From JBFGCT01 sp963825565 (GTDB lineage Bacteria > Actinomycetota > Acidimicrobiia > Acidimicrobiales > Ilumatobacteraceae), in NCBI GenBank assembly GCA_963825565.1, contig CAWGTW010000007.1:1-64000 (forward strand): a stretch of 64,000 bases of DNA, in the 5' to 3' direction. The position numbers and the translations under genes were made by a program. Under the pieces are notes generated by a model, which saw only the letters and a program-made list of their open reading frames with translations, was not told the origin of the DNA and made no database searches. Shown here piece after piece: positions 1-10,123 of this stretch (the first letter of the stretch is position 1; every line of letters begins with the position of its first letter).

Positions 1-2
1 GT

Positions 3-2512
3 GAACCCGTACCCGCCAAGGCCTTGGTCATTTTGGATCCGGATCGAAACTTGCCTGCATCGCTTCAGACTTTAAGCAAATTGGGAGTGGTGGTGCGATC
101 CACGTCGCAACAGCTGCAGGGTGACATTGCACTCAAGTTGAGAGTCGCCAACGGGACACACACGGCCATTGCCCATGCCATGGCACTGTCACAAATATTG
201 AAAACTGATGTTTTGAGTCATGAGACACTAGGAGCGCTGTGGATGGCGTACTTGGATTCTCTTTTGAGAATCAAATTCTAGTGGGAGCTGCGCCCCGCTA
301 CGGCCAAGAGGAAAGCCGCGCTGCCTATGATGATTGGCGTGGTCGCCTGTGCCATGCCCACTTTGGGTTGTCAACCTTTTTCATTACGCAGAATGGTGCT
401 GCCAAGGGCGGCATTCGCTTGGGACCTGCTGTCGCGGATTTAGTGTTGGCGAATGAAGCAGTGACAGTGGCCATGGCATACGCGTTTGCCGCTATTCTGC
501 GATGGCTCACGCCGTGTTGCCAGTCCCAACAAAAGGCCGGGGTCTATCGCGGTTGGCTAGATGGCGCTGTGGCAAAAGAAGCAGCCGCATCCAGGTCCGA
601 GGGTGAGGCCTACGCAGATGGACTCTTGCATGATTTGCAGGGGGGATGGTACGAATTTCGGTGTGCGTGTATTATTCGAGGTCGGCCCCTCTCTGAGTGG
701 TTGGCGGAACTAAGCGCGACGCCTCAACAACCGCAAAGCTACGTCGAGGCCATTCGTGACTATCTGACAGCCCCTGACGGCGGTAATCTTTCATCGTGTA
801 CTCTGTCAGAATTGAATGTGTTGGTGCATGCTGTTGCGACGTTGTACGCCCGCATGGTGGCTGGCGATGGCATGACGGCGTTGTTGCAAGAAATGAAGAA
901 CGGTGATGGCGTATATGCGAAAGGCTTTGCGACGGACTGCCGTGCGCTGGTGGATGGGGCCTGTCTGAAGCATGGTCGTCCCCTCCCATATCGCGTCTGT
1001 CCAGTGCCGGCATCGAGCAAGCTCCTTCTTGGTGAGGTGACGGGTGGTGCGATCGAGTCCGTGGTGATTTCCGAAGTCGCATCGGCGGAGGTTATTGATT
1101 TGCATACACACCTCTTGCCTCCTTCTCACGGATCGCTCTGCTGTTGGGGCATTGATGAGCTACTTACATATGTAAGTCCATCTTGTTGTTTGGTTTTGTG
1201 AGAGACTTGTGATTCAAAAGATTGTTGATGACTGTTTATTTACTGCTCTCTTTTGTAGCATTATTTGGTGGCCGAATACTTCATGACGGCTCCTTCATCC
1301 ATGGCACCGGATGGGTTTTATGCCATGAGCAAACAGGACCAGGCGGACGTAATTTGGAGAGCTCTCTTTATTGATCGATCCCCTCTTTCTGAAGCTTGCC
1401 GAGGAGTGGTCACTACGCTGAAGGCTTTTGGATTGCATGCAGAGGTGGAAGCTCGCGATCTAGAGCGCATTCGAAGTTACTACCGCGAGTTCCGTGATCG
1501 CGGAACTGAGGGCGCTGAAGCCTTGAATGGTCTACACGACTGCTGGAGTGAGGTACGCCATCATGACCAATATTCCGTTTTATTCCAATGAAGCTCATTG
1601 CTGGAGACCCAGGCGAAAGGAGTATTCTCACCGGTATCGATCGGCGCCTCGTGTTGATCCTTTGTTGGCTGGCGACCGTGCGACCATCGAGAGTGCGCTC
1701 AAGGCAAGTGGTTATGACATCACGATGGAGGGGGCGCGTCAATACCTCCGAGACTGGTGCGACACGATGCGGCCTGAATATATGATGGCATCAACGCCAC
1801 ATGATATGGTGATGCCAGAGGGAAGCCTCGCGGGAGTTTCAAGGAAGGGCGTGAACGAGGATGCCATGAAACAGCCCTTTGCTTTTGTGGATGTCACCGG
1901 TGGCGATGCCATCAATTGCGATACGGAGGAGGATAACACAGCAAGCGTGATAAATGAAGAGAGCGATTTCTTGAGCGATGTGCTCATGGCAGTTTGCGAA
2001 GAACGTGATCTGCCGGTGGCGCTCAAGATTGGGGCCCATCGGGGGGTGAACCCAACACTCAAGACGGCTGGCGATGGAGTTGTGGCCTTTGCCGATGCAG
2101 GAGTGTTGGCGCGCCTATGCATAGTCGGTTCCCCAGGGTGCGGTTTTTGGCAACGTTCTTGTCGCGAAACAATCAGCACGAAGCATGCGTGTTGGCCTCG
2201 AAGTTCCGTAATCTTCATATATACGGTTGTTGGTGGTTCTGTAACAACCCGTCCATGATCAAGGAGATAACGCAAATGCGGGTGGAAATGCTCGGGACGG
2301 CCTTCACCGCACAACACAGTGATGCAAGGGTCTTGGATCAGCTTGTTTACAAATGGTCGCACAGCCGTTCAGTGATCGCCGGTGTTTTAGCCGAAGAGTA
2401 TGCAAAACTGTACGAATCCGGCTGGACTGCGTCACGCGCTGAAATCCGTCGAGAAATTCTGCGTCTTTTGGGGGGAAGCTATGAAGAGTTCATGTCTAAG
2501 TCGTTTGCCTAG
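3..2512 (+). CDS. Fused uronate reductase-uronate isomerase (eukaryotic, 5' partial, three apparent frameshifts)
   Basis: The 5' end lies outside the window. The N-terminal half reads as a mannitol-dehydrogenase/UxaB-UxuB-type oxidoreductase (KLRVANGTHTAIAH motif, nt 150-190). After a linker near nt 1000-1080 comes a glucuronate/uronate isomerase (UxaC): DLHTHLLPPSHG metal-binding start, then TNIPF, RDWCDTM, KIGAHRGVNP and YGCWWFCNNPS blocks, ending EEFMSKSFA. These families catalyse consecutive uronate steps: the isomerase makes tagaturonate or fructuronate and the reductase makes altronate or mannonate. One intron (1172-1258) interrupts the isomerase start. The frame changes three times: near 260 in a T run, near 1525 and near 2120. 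Homology continues across each, so these are either read errors or a recently dead gene. No bacterial ribosome site is visible. Family assignment is secure; reductase substrate is not. Confidence 0.72.
1172..1258 (+). other. Spliceosomal intron, phase 0
   Basis: This 87-nt segment begins GTAAGT and ends with a pyrimidine-rich tract followed by TTTTGTAG. Removing it joins codons for ELLTY directly to HYLVAEYF, restoring the conserved N-terminal block of uronate isomerases. Unspliced, the frame hits a TGA at 1199. It is the clearest sign that the left end of the window is eukaryotic. Confidence 0.85.
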
Positions 2513-4593
2513 ACGCCTTCTCTGGGGTGCAGTGGGTAATTTTTTGTACGTGCAACAGAAAAGTTACCTATTCTATTTTTCTTGGCATGGGTGATGTGTA
2601 CCGTACGCCCCTCCTAGCTACATTCCAAACTTCTCGATGCTTGGGCTACCGGTATGCGACTGCCAACTGGAAAACTGGAAGAAAAGACAACATTATTAGA
2701 GCATGATGCGGAAGACTGGGCTGACATTCTGCCATCTCTGGAATGGTGACGGTGGCGTAGAGTGTGACCGCCTAGTATGCTGCAAACCACGTCGAATCTG
2801 CGAAGACATGATACGAACGTGCCAAGACTTTCCTGTCTTTCCTGTTTGACACCTGTGGGGTAAATTAGACGCTTGACAAGATGACAAAGACAGAAGGATC
2901 AGAGATAACGTACCGCTTTCACAACCGCCGCCGGCTTCGCCGCCATCGTCTCGCGATGTAATGGACAGGGGAGTGGGGTCCCTTCTGCGGTAGTCGAAGG
3001 AGTCGAGTCACGAGCGGGAGATCGTGTGGCCACGGATGAATGAGCCAAGCCACGGACAGAAAGCCGATGTGGCGGGAAACCACTCAAATCTTGTCATTGA
3101 TGTTGAAGATATTGATCGACGTGGTGAAAGACTCATCCAGTGTAGAAGGGACGTAGATCGAGTACAAACGTCACCGAGGACTGTGATGTGGCGAAGGTAA
3201 ACGTCAGCGTTTACGAAAGATGAATAGAAACAGAATAACTCTCATATTTTAGGATTTCACGATTAGTTCAGAGCTTCTTCCGCAGTGCTACTCGTACGCT
3301 TCTAAAGTATCCTACCGATACAGATTTCGGCTGACTATCTCTTCTAAAGGTCAAGTAGGGATACAAACAACGGTTTACTAGTTTATCAGACCCATCGCAT
3401 CTCGGTGGACTGGTGGTTGGACGAGCCAGGCAACTGACCGACTGCCGACCTCAAGCCGATAACGTCCAGTGCGACAATCGTGGGCAGCTCCGTGTAGCGC
3501 CGACTAGAGTCCCGTGCGACACTACAATCTTGCGTACAGACAGAAGTACAAAACGTTGGCCCGTGAGCTGACCAGATACAACCCCACAACACCGAGACAG
3601 TCAAGAGCTACTAATATCATGGTAAAAGGATGATGTGGACTACTAGTAGTAGGAGTGCTGACATCATGGAGTAGCTAAATAGTAGGATTACTAGTTTGTA
3701 CTGTACTAGTAGTAAGGACTTGTCATCATCATCATCTTAGTAGTTGTCATCGGCATCAGTATCGTTACCCTTGGAGCGAATCCCTTTTGTCCCTGAAACC
3801 CTCTACCCTTGCTCTTGAAACCAGGCATCATTATGTCCCCCTCGCCACGTGTCCTCGTTGCCATCATCATTTCCATCGTCATCGCCCTTGGAGCCACCTT
3901 TGCCCTTGCTATCCTCGCTCCTGGTGCCAGACATTATTCCCTTGCCACTCCTGTTGTTGTTATCTCTCCACCGCCGATGCTGCTATCATCACCCTCGCCA
4001 CCGTCCTCATTGCCATCCTCGTCCTCATTGCCTCCTCTGCTCCATCGCTGTCCTTATTGCCGTCTTTGTCCTCGTCACCTCCTCCACTGCTGCCCTTGTT
4101 GCCGGCTTCCTCTTGGACTTCATCGTCTCCTCCTCCCCACTGCTCTTGTTGACATCTTTGTCTTTGTCCTTGCCGCCACCACCATCATTGTTATTGTTGT
4201 TGGTTGTTGTGTAGTCGTGTGCAACAAAAACATGTGACGCGAAAAGACACAGTACACCACAAGTTGCACCACGCGACGCATGACAATATGACACTGTCAA
4301 GAAGACTCACCTTTATCTCCTCCAACAATGTGTTGCATCCTGGTTGCTGTCATTGCGTTGGCGCGGTTGCCGTTGCCGTCACCGTCACCATCAGTCATCC
4401 ACCCTAAAGACTGCCTTTGTGTGGTCATGTGGTGTTGCTTTCATGTTTTTTGAAAAAAGGAGCTCGCGTTTGTAATATTATTCTACGCGTTTTAGTACTG
4501 GCCGATAAAAACAGCGAGCTACGACGAGACGATAAAATCAGTTTGACAATGGAAACAAACTTCCTCAAAAACGGTCTGTGTCTGCAGGCATTC
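2513..4593. other. Eukaryote-like intergenic DNA without recognisable genes
   Basis: Two kilobases downstream of the uronate gene hold only short, overlapping open frames with no recognisable domain. Composition is clearly lower in GC than the DNA after 4633. Homopolymer-rich and triplet-biased stretches increase toward the right. I see no bacterial promoter, ribosome site or RNA gene. Confidence 0.6.
3716..4210. repeat. Triplet-biased low-complexity tract (ATC/TCC/CTC-rich)
   Basis: The plus strand is dominated by C and T with scattered ATC, TCC and CTC triplets, beginning with CATCATCATCATC near 3725. All three plus frames stay open between about 3800 and 4210 and give Ser/Pro/Leu-rich nonsense. 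That is the behaviour of cryptic simple-sequence DNA, not of a gene. Confidence 0.65.
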
Positions 4594-4632
4594 TCAGGAT
4601 CCATTGGGGCGCGGCGCCCCAATGGATCCTGA
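4594..4632. repeat. Perfect inverted repeat at the eukaryote/bacteria junction
   Basis: The arms at 4594-4611 and 4615-4632 are exact reverse complements of 18 nt, separated by CGG. Each arm contains a GGATCC. The right arm runs straight into IS110 coding DNA on the minus strand; the left arm is preceded by the lower-GC DNA. The symmetry suggests a fold-back or template-switch join. A terminator is unlikely because no gene ends here. Confidence 0.85.
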
Positions 4633-5024
4633 TGTACCGGTCGCACCCGGGCATGGTCATCAGGGCGCACCCTGGCGAGACGATCCGATCGCAACGCAGC
4701 GATCGCGACCGAGCGGGCGTCGTTCGGGTCGTTCTTCTGTGAACGGGTCGTGTCGAGCACCCGCACCCTCGGCACGAGGCGCCGGTGGAACGTCGAACAC
4801 CACCTCGCCGGCAGCGACGAGCTGCTGGGCAACGAGATAGCCGGAGCCCGTTCGCGGACTCGACCGCCCACTTCACGTATGTCGGACCTTCTGGGCCCAT
4901 TCGCGGAGCCGTTCGGCCTGGCGGCTTGATGCTCGAATCTGGAACTTGTCGACGACGTGTTCGTTGCCGTGATAGCGACCGCGGTGTGGGTTGCTTTGTG
5001 GGGATCGATACCGATCATGGTCAT
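4633..5024 (-). pseudogene. IS110-family transposase, N-terminal remnant
   Basis: Reading leftward from an ATG at 5024, the product begins MTMIGIDPHKATHTAVAI, the hallmark start of the IS110/IS116 DEDD transposase RuvC-like domain. Further blocks WAVESANGL and RVRVLDTTRSQKNDPNDAR follow but in different frames, so at least two indels are present. The gene ends abruptly at the palindromic junction, with only about 130 codons of the usual 400 or so. It is dead and marks mobile-element debris at the left edge of the bacterial DNA. Confidence 0.8.
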
Positions 5025-5477
5025 GGCAGATGCCTTCCTTGGTAGTGGTGAAACCGAGGTGGGCACTCCTGATTCGGGGTCGATGTGCTCTTGCCTCTTT
5101 CGAGCCACACCACGGTCAGATGACCGACCGGCGGACAGATCGTTCGAGAGCCAACCCGGACGGGCGGCAGGCACATTCGAGAGCCCACCAGCCGGACCAT
5201 CTGAACGCTACGGGACCACCGCAACGCACGTCCCATCATCAATCGGGCACCTCGGATCGGTCCGCCCCGCTCAGATCGTGCACTGCGCCGAGCGCGCAAC
5301 TGTTCGCTGAGTTGGGTACTTCACGGTCCGTGCCTACAACGTGCCCGGAACATCGGATTCCAGCCGGACACAGCGGTCACTACCGGATACAGTGAACAGC
5401 GACCCAATCCACAAAACGCCTGCTCACAGCACGTCTCTGCAGGTCACGACGCCACTGACGAAACCGGCTCGCCGCAA
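5025..5477. other. No gene seen; space between IS110 start and tRNA fragment
   Basis: The open frames here are short, overlap on both strands and resemble nothing I know. The segment probably contains the left end of the IS110 element plus degraded element DNA. Confidence 0.5.
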
Positions 5478-5521
<44 letters not shown>

Positions 5522-5581
5522 CGCGAAACCCCAGCTCAGCAGTGGTTCGGTCATGCAGAACGACCGAGGTTGGCCCGTTTC

Positions 5582-5613
5582 GTGCCTCAGCCGGTGAGGC
5601 ACGCGTGAGGCAC
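5582..5613. repeat. Three 8-bp repeats TGAGGCAC (one inverted)
   Basis: GTGCCTCA at 5582-5589 is the reverse complement of TGAGGCAC at 5595-5602, which is repeated directly at 5606-5613. The cluster lies about 60 nt from the tRNA-Gly fragment. Spaced short repeats next to an attachment site could be integrase or excisionase arm sites; that is inference. Confidence 0.5.
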
Positions 5614-5657
5614 AAACGCCGGCCGACCGTGATGAAGTCCCTGGTCAAAGGTCCAAC

Positions 5658-5674
5658 CCTGTCCGCTGGACAGG
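5658..5674 (-). terminator. Hairpin downstream of nrdJ
   Basis: CCTGTCC and GGACAGG form a perfect 7-bp stem with a 3-nt loop, 18 nt beyond the nrdJ stop codon. There is no strong U tract, as is common in GC-rich actinobacteria. It is probably the nrdJ transcript end. Confidence 0.5.
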
Positions 5675-5691
5675 CTGAGGATGCACCGCGC

Positions 5692-8457
5692 TCAGCTGCA
5701 GCCGCTGGTCGAGCCACAGCTCGGGCAGACGTGGCAGCTTCCGGCGCGCACCATGCTGACGCCGCACGGCATGCACATCGGCGAGTCGGTCGTCCAGCTT
5801 CGCGGCGCCGGGGTCGGAGGCGTCCTGGCCGGGTCGATCGGACTGGTCGGCGTGACCGCTTCGTCGACGCCGGGAAGCGTCGGCTGGAGTCGTTCGGAGA
5901 CCGAGAAGACGCCGAGCTCGGCCCGCTCCTCGTACGACATGTACTCGAGTGCCAGACGGCGGAACAGGTAGTCCATGATCGATCCGACGAAGCGGATGTC
6001 GGGATCGTCGGTCATCCCCGCCGGTTCGAACTTCATGTTGGTGAACGCCTGGACGAACGCCCGCAACGGCACGCCGTATTGCAGGCCGTAGCTGACCGCC
6101 TTGGCGAACCCGTCCATGATCCCGGCCATCGTGGAACCTTGCTTGGACACGGTGAGGAAGATCTCGCCCGGGCGGCCGTCGTCGTACTCGCCGATTGTGA
6201 CGAAGCCCTTGCAGTCGGCGATCCGGAACTCGAAGGTCCGGCTCCGACGTCCCCGAGGCAGCCGCTCGCGCTCGGGCCGGTGGACCACGCGCTCGACGAT
6301 CCGTTCGACGAACTCGCCGGCCCCATGTTCGGCATCGGCGCGACCCCGACCCGCCGAGGTCGACAGCGGTTGGCCGACCTTGCAGTTGTCGCGATAGATC
6401 GCTACGGACTTCAGCCCGAGCTGCCATGCGAGCAAGTGCAGCTCCGCGACATCATCGACGGTCGCGTGCTCGGGCATGTTGACGGTCTTGCTGATCCCCC
6501 CGCTGAGGAGTGGCTGGACCGCCGCCATCATCCGGAGGTGGCCCTCGTAGTGGATCGTGTTGTCCCCCATCGAGCATGCGAAGACGGCGAGATGCTCGGC
6601 CGCCAGATGCGGTGCGCCGATCATCGAGCGGTGCTCGCCAACGTGCGCCATGATCTCGTCGACCTGGCCGTCGTCGTAGCCGAGGGTGTGCAGCGCACGG
6701 GGGATCGTGTGGTTGGTGATCGTCATCGCTCCCCCACCGACGAGCTGCTTGGTCTTGACGAGCCCGAGGTCCGGCTCGATGCCCGTCGTGTCGCAGTCCA
6801 TCGCGAACACGATCGTGCCGGTCGGGGCCAGGACCGTCACCTGACTGTTGCGGACGCCGCACTCGGCTGCGATACCGACGGCCGCGTCCCATGCCTGCCG
6901 GCCCGCGGCGACCAGCTCGGGCTGCACGGCGCCGGCGCCGGCGATCGCGGCGTGGGCGCTCCGATGCATGTCGAGCACCTCGAGCATCGCCTGCCGATCC
7001 GCCGCGAAGCCCGCGAACGCCCCAACGCGCGCAGCGGTCCGGGCGCTGGTGGCATACGCGGCAGCCGACATCAACGACGTGATCGACGCGGCCCAAGCTC
7101 GGCCGTCGTCGGAGTCGTAGGGCAACCCCAGCGCCATGAGCAACGCGCCGAGGTTCGCATAGCCGAGTCCGAGCTGACGGTAGGCCCTGCTCTTCTCCGT
7201 GATCTCGGGTGTCGGATAGTCCGCCGCTCCGACCAGGATGTCTTGGGCCGTGATCATCACCTCGACGGCGCGGATGAACCCCTCGACGTCGAAGACGCCC
7301 TGGTCGTCGAGGAACGTCAACAGGTTGAGCGACGCCAGGTTGCAGGCGCTGTCGTCGAGGTGGAAGTACTCACTGCACGGATTGCTCGCCGTGATCCGGC
7401 CGGCGTTCGGTGCGGTGTGCCAGCGGTTGATCGTCGTGTCGAACTGAAGCCCCGGATCGGCGCACTCCCACGCCGCCCGGTTGATGCGGTTCCACAACTC
7501 GCGGGCGGGAACCGTGGCCATCACCTCGCCCGAGCCGACCGCTCGTAAGTGCCACTCGCCGCCTTCGATGACTGCTTGCATGAACTCGTCGGTCACCCGG
7601 ACCGAGTTGTTGGCGTTCTGGAACGGAATCGACGGGGAATCGGCGCCGTCGAGCGACATGTCGAATCCGGCATCTTCGAGGGCTCGGATCTTGCGTTCCT
7701 CGCGCGCCTTGAGCTCGACGAACTCCTCGATGTCGGGATGGCCAACGTCGAGAATCACCATCTTCGCCGCCCGACGTGTCGTCCCGCCGGACTTCACCGC
7801 CCCGGCCGAGGCGTCCGCGCCACGCATGAAGCTGATCGGACCCGATGCCGTACCGCCCCCGCTCAACGGCTCGGTCGAGGAGCGGATCCCCGACAGGTTG
7901 ACGCCGGCGCCCGAACCTCCTTTGAAGATCAGCGCCTCCTCCCGGTACCAGCCGAGGATCGATGCGAGGTCATCGTCGACCGACAGGATGAAGCACGCAC
8001 TCGCTTGCTGGGGTACGCCCTCGATCCCGATGTTGAACCACACGGGGCTGTTGAACGCCGCCCGCTGGTGCACCATCAGGTGCTTGAGCTCGGCCCGGAA
8101 CGCTTCCCGCTCGTCGTCGTCGGCGAAGTAGCCCGCCTTGTCCCCCCAAACGGTGATCGTGTCGGCGATCCGATCGACGACCTGGCGCACCGATCGTTCG
8201 CGAGCGGTTGTGCCGGGCCGACCCCGGAAGTATTTCTGGGCGACGATGTTGGTTGCGTTTTGCGACCACGAGGCAGGGAACTCGACGTCGGTCTGCTCGA
8301 ACGCGGCGGACCCGTCGGACCGATTCTCGATCCGCGCGGTCCGGCGCTCCCACTCGACGTCGCGGTAGGGATCCGCACCTCGGCTCGTGAAGTGACGCAC
8401 GATGCCGATGCGCTGCTTCGGGTCGACCTGGCTGGTGGCGGGTTCGGTCGCAAGCAC
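5692..8457 (-). CDS. nrdJ: Adenosylcobalamin-dependent (class II) ribonucleotide reductase
   Basis: This 921-residue protein reduces ribonucleotides to deoxyribonucleotides using a B12-generated thiyl radical, so needs neither oxygen nor a small subunit. Visible blocks are FNSPVWFNIG near residue 140, GGSGAGVNLSGIRSS near 180, the active-site NPCSEYF with Cys near 361, and APTGTIVFAMDCDTTGIEPD near 550. The C-terminal tail has paired cysteines (CMPCG...CPSCG), the usual shuttle for regenerating the active-site disulphide. The GTG start at 8457 is preceded by AGGAGAAGGA. The frame is intact and typical in length. No cobalamin riboswitch could be drawn in the 160 nt upstream. It is transcribed away from the divergent MraY-like gene. 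Confidence 0.95.
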   Translation of the reverse strand: MLATEPATSQVDPKQRIGIVRHFTSRGADPYRDVEWERRTARIENRSDGSAAFEQTDVEFPASWSQNATNIVAQKYFRGRPGTTARERSVRQVVDRIADTITVWGDKAGYFADDDEREAFRAELKHLMVHQRAAFNSPVWFNIGIEGVPQQASACFILSVDDDLASILGWYREEALIFKGGSGAGVNLSGIRSSTEPLSGGGTASGPISFMRGADASAGAVKSGGTTRRAAKMVILDVGHPDIEEFVELKAREERKIRALEDAGFDMSLDGADSPSIPFQNANNSVRVTDEFMQAVIEGGEWHLRAVGSGEVMATVPARELWNRINRAAWECADPGLQFDTTINRWHTAPNAGRITASNPCSEYFHLDDSACNLASLNLLTFLDDQGVFDVEGFIRAVEVMITAQDILVGAADYPTPEITEKSRAYRQLGLGYANLGALLMALGLPYDSDDGRAWAASITSLMSAAAYATSARTAARVGAFAGFAADRQAMLEVLDMHRSAHAAIAGAGAVQPELVAAGRQAWDAAVGIAAECGVRNSQVTVLAPTGTIVFAMDCDTTGIEPDLGLVKTKQLVGGGAMTITNHTIPRALHTLGYDDGQVDEIMAHVGEHRSMIGAPHLAAEHLAVFACSMGDNTIHYEGHLRMMAAVQPLLSGGISKTVNMPEHATVDDVAELHLLAWQLGLKSVAIYRDNCKVGQPLSTSAGRGRADAEHGAGEFVERIVERVVHRPERERLPRGRRSRTFEFRIADCKGFVTIGEYDDGRPGEIFLTVSKQGSTMAGIMDGFAKAVSYGLQYGVPLRAFVQAFTNMKFEPAGMTDDPDIRFVGSIMDYLFRRLALEYMSYEERAELGVFSVSERLQPTLPGVDEAVTPTSPIDPARTPPTPAPRSWTTDSPMCMPCGVSMVRAGSCHVCPSCGSTSGCS

Positions 8458-8617
8458 GAGCGTCCTTCTCCTGGTGAGTCGTGGGCAAGCGGGTAGGAGT
8501 CGAAACTACGCCTTTGTGATCTTCCTGTCATCAGTTGTCGGTCATGTCCTCTGCCGGGCCGTTGGTCCCTAGCGTTTCCCGACGGCGGCGGCAGGCTGGT
8601 CGGAACCGAGTCGACCC

Positions 8618-9670
8618 ATGATCCCACTCCTCATCAGCGGTGGTGTCGCCACCGCCCTCTCCTTGATCGTCGCCGGGTGGCTGATGCGAGCGCTCGGATC
8701 CCGCGGCCGCACCCAACCCATCCTGAGCGTCAACGCCGACAACGCGGTTGCCCCGGATCATCAACACAAAGCAGGCACTCCGACGCTCGGCGGGCTCGCC
8801 CTCGTCTTCGCTGCCGGGGTGGGGTACCTCGTGAGCCACGTTCGGCCGGGAGTCGTCTTCTCGAACCAGGCGTTGCTGATGTTCGTCGGCGTCGGCGCGC
8901 TCGCCGCGATCGGGCTGGTCGACGACGTGATGAAGATACGTGCTCGCCGCAACCGGGGCTTGTTCTGGAAGTTGAAGGGGCTGATCACGCTCGCCGTCTC
9001 GATCGCCATCGCGGCGAGCCTCGTCGTCCTCACCGACATCGACACGCGGCTGTCGCTCACCCGCGCCGACTCGCCCGGATGGGAGCTCGGACCGTTCTGG
9101 TGGACCCTGTGGGCGGGACTCCTCATCTTCTGCACGGCCAACGCCGTCAACGTCACCGACGGACTCGACGGGCTCGCCGGCGGCTCGGCCCTGTTCGGGT
9201 TCCTCGCGTTCACCGGCATCGCGTACGCGGCATTCCGGTAACCGGACATCTACGAGGCGGTGGTCAACCCGTACGACCTCGCCATCTTCGCCGTGGCGTT
9301 TGCCGGTGCGTGCGTGGGTTTCCTGTGGTGGAACGCAGCGCCGGCGCAGATCTTCATGGGCGATGTCGGCGCGCTGGCGATCGGCGCAGCGCTTGCGCTG
9401 CTCGCCCTGACCAGCAACACCCACCTCCTCCTCCCGCTGATCTGTGGCCTCAACGTGATGGAGGCCGGATCGGTCGCGCTGCAGATGGGAGTCTTCCGAG
9501 CGTCCGGGCGAACGCTCCGGCTGTTCCGGATCTCGCCGGTCCACCACCACTTCGAGCTCGGCGGATGGCCGGAGACCCGTGTCATCATCCGGTTCTGGTT
9601 GCTGGCCGGCGCGTTCGTGGCCATCGCGGTTGCCATCTTCATCGCCGACTTCACCGAGCAGGCGGGGTGA
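8618..9670 (+). pseudogene. mraY: MraY-like phospho-MurNAc-pentapeptide transferase with an internal TAA
   Basis: The product family transfers phospho-MurNAc-pentapeptide to undecaprenyl phosphate, the first membrane step of peptidoglycan synthesis. Conserved blocks lie in one frame: KAGTPTLGGL near residue 48, GLVDDVMKI near 100, NVTDGLDGLAGG near 180, MGDVGALAIGAAL near 245 and HHHFELGGW near 310. Hydrophobic segments suit a ten-helix protein. A TAA at 9239-9241 splits the frame between the sixth and seventh parts without any change of frame; ...AAFR is followed by stop, then PDIYEAVV. A Tyr codon (TAC/TAT) one base away would restore it. MraY is essential, so a second copy or a sequence error is likely. 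It stands outside any division/wall cluster here. Confidence 0.8.
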
Positions 9671-10123
9671 TCGTCGGTGGCACGAGGCGGGGGTCGCGCC
9701 CGTCCCCCTGGAACGTCCACCGGCGCCCCTCACGGCGTTGGCGACCGGGACCACGACCGCGTCTGGAACCAACACGATGCGCGCGATCGGGCGATCGATC
9801 ATCGCCGGGTACCCGACCGCCTGCCGGCTCCGGGCGGCGGGATCTGCCTGATCGAGCCGGTGCTGAGGACACCGCCGAGTTCGCCGACCGACACACCGCG
9901 GCGGGTCTCCACTTCACTTGCCCGACCGTGCCTCACGCAGGGGACAACAGCGGTCAGCGACGGATACCATCACCACCGCGTCGCCGGCGCAGGTCATGGT
10001 TCCTCCCGAACGAGCCGATTTCTGCGCACGGCGGCCACCGACGTGACCGCTCTGCCCCACCGTTGCCACCGACACCACGATCGGGTGACAACTCACGAGT
10101 AGGGGTCGTCTCGGAGACGTCGC
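9671..10123. other. No gene seen between convergent genes
   Basis: About 450 nt between the end of the MraY-like gene and the end of the sigma-partner gene. Frames on both strands are short and without recognisable motifs. Confidence 0.5.

Noticed and set aside
3787..4237. Three overlapping Ser/Pro/Leu-rich frames in the eukaryotic part
   Set aside because: All three frames are open at once in low-complexity pyrimidine-rich DNA, which is not coding.
8458..8617. Cobalamin riboswitch upstream of nrdJ
   Set aside because: The leader is only about 160 nt shared with a divergent gene and I could not find the conserved B12-box core.
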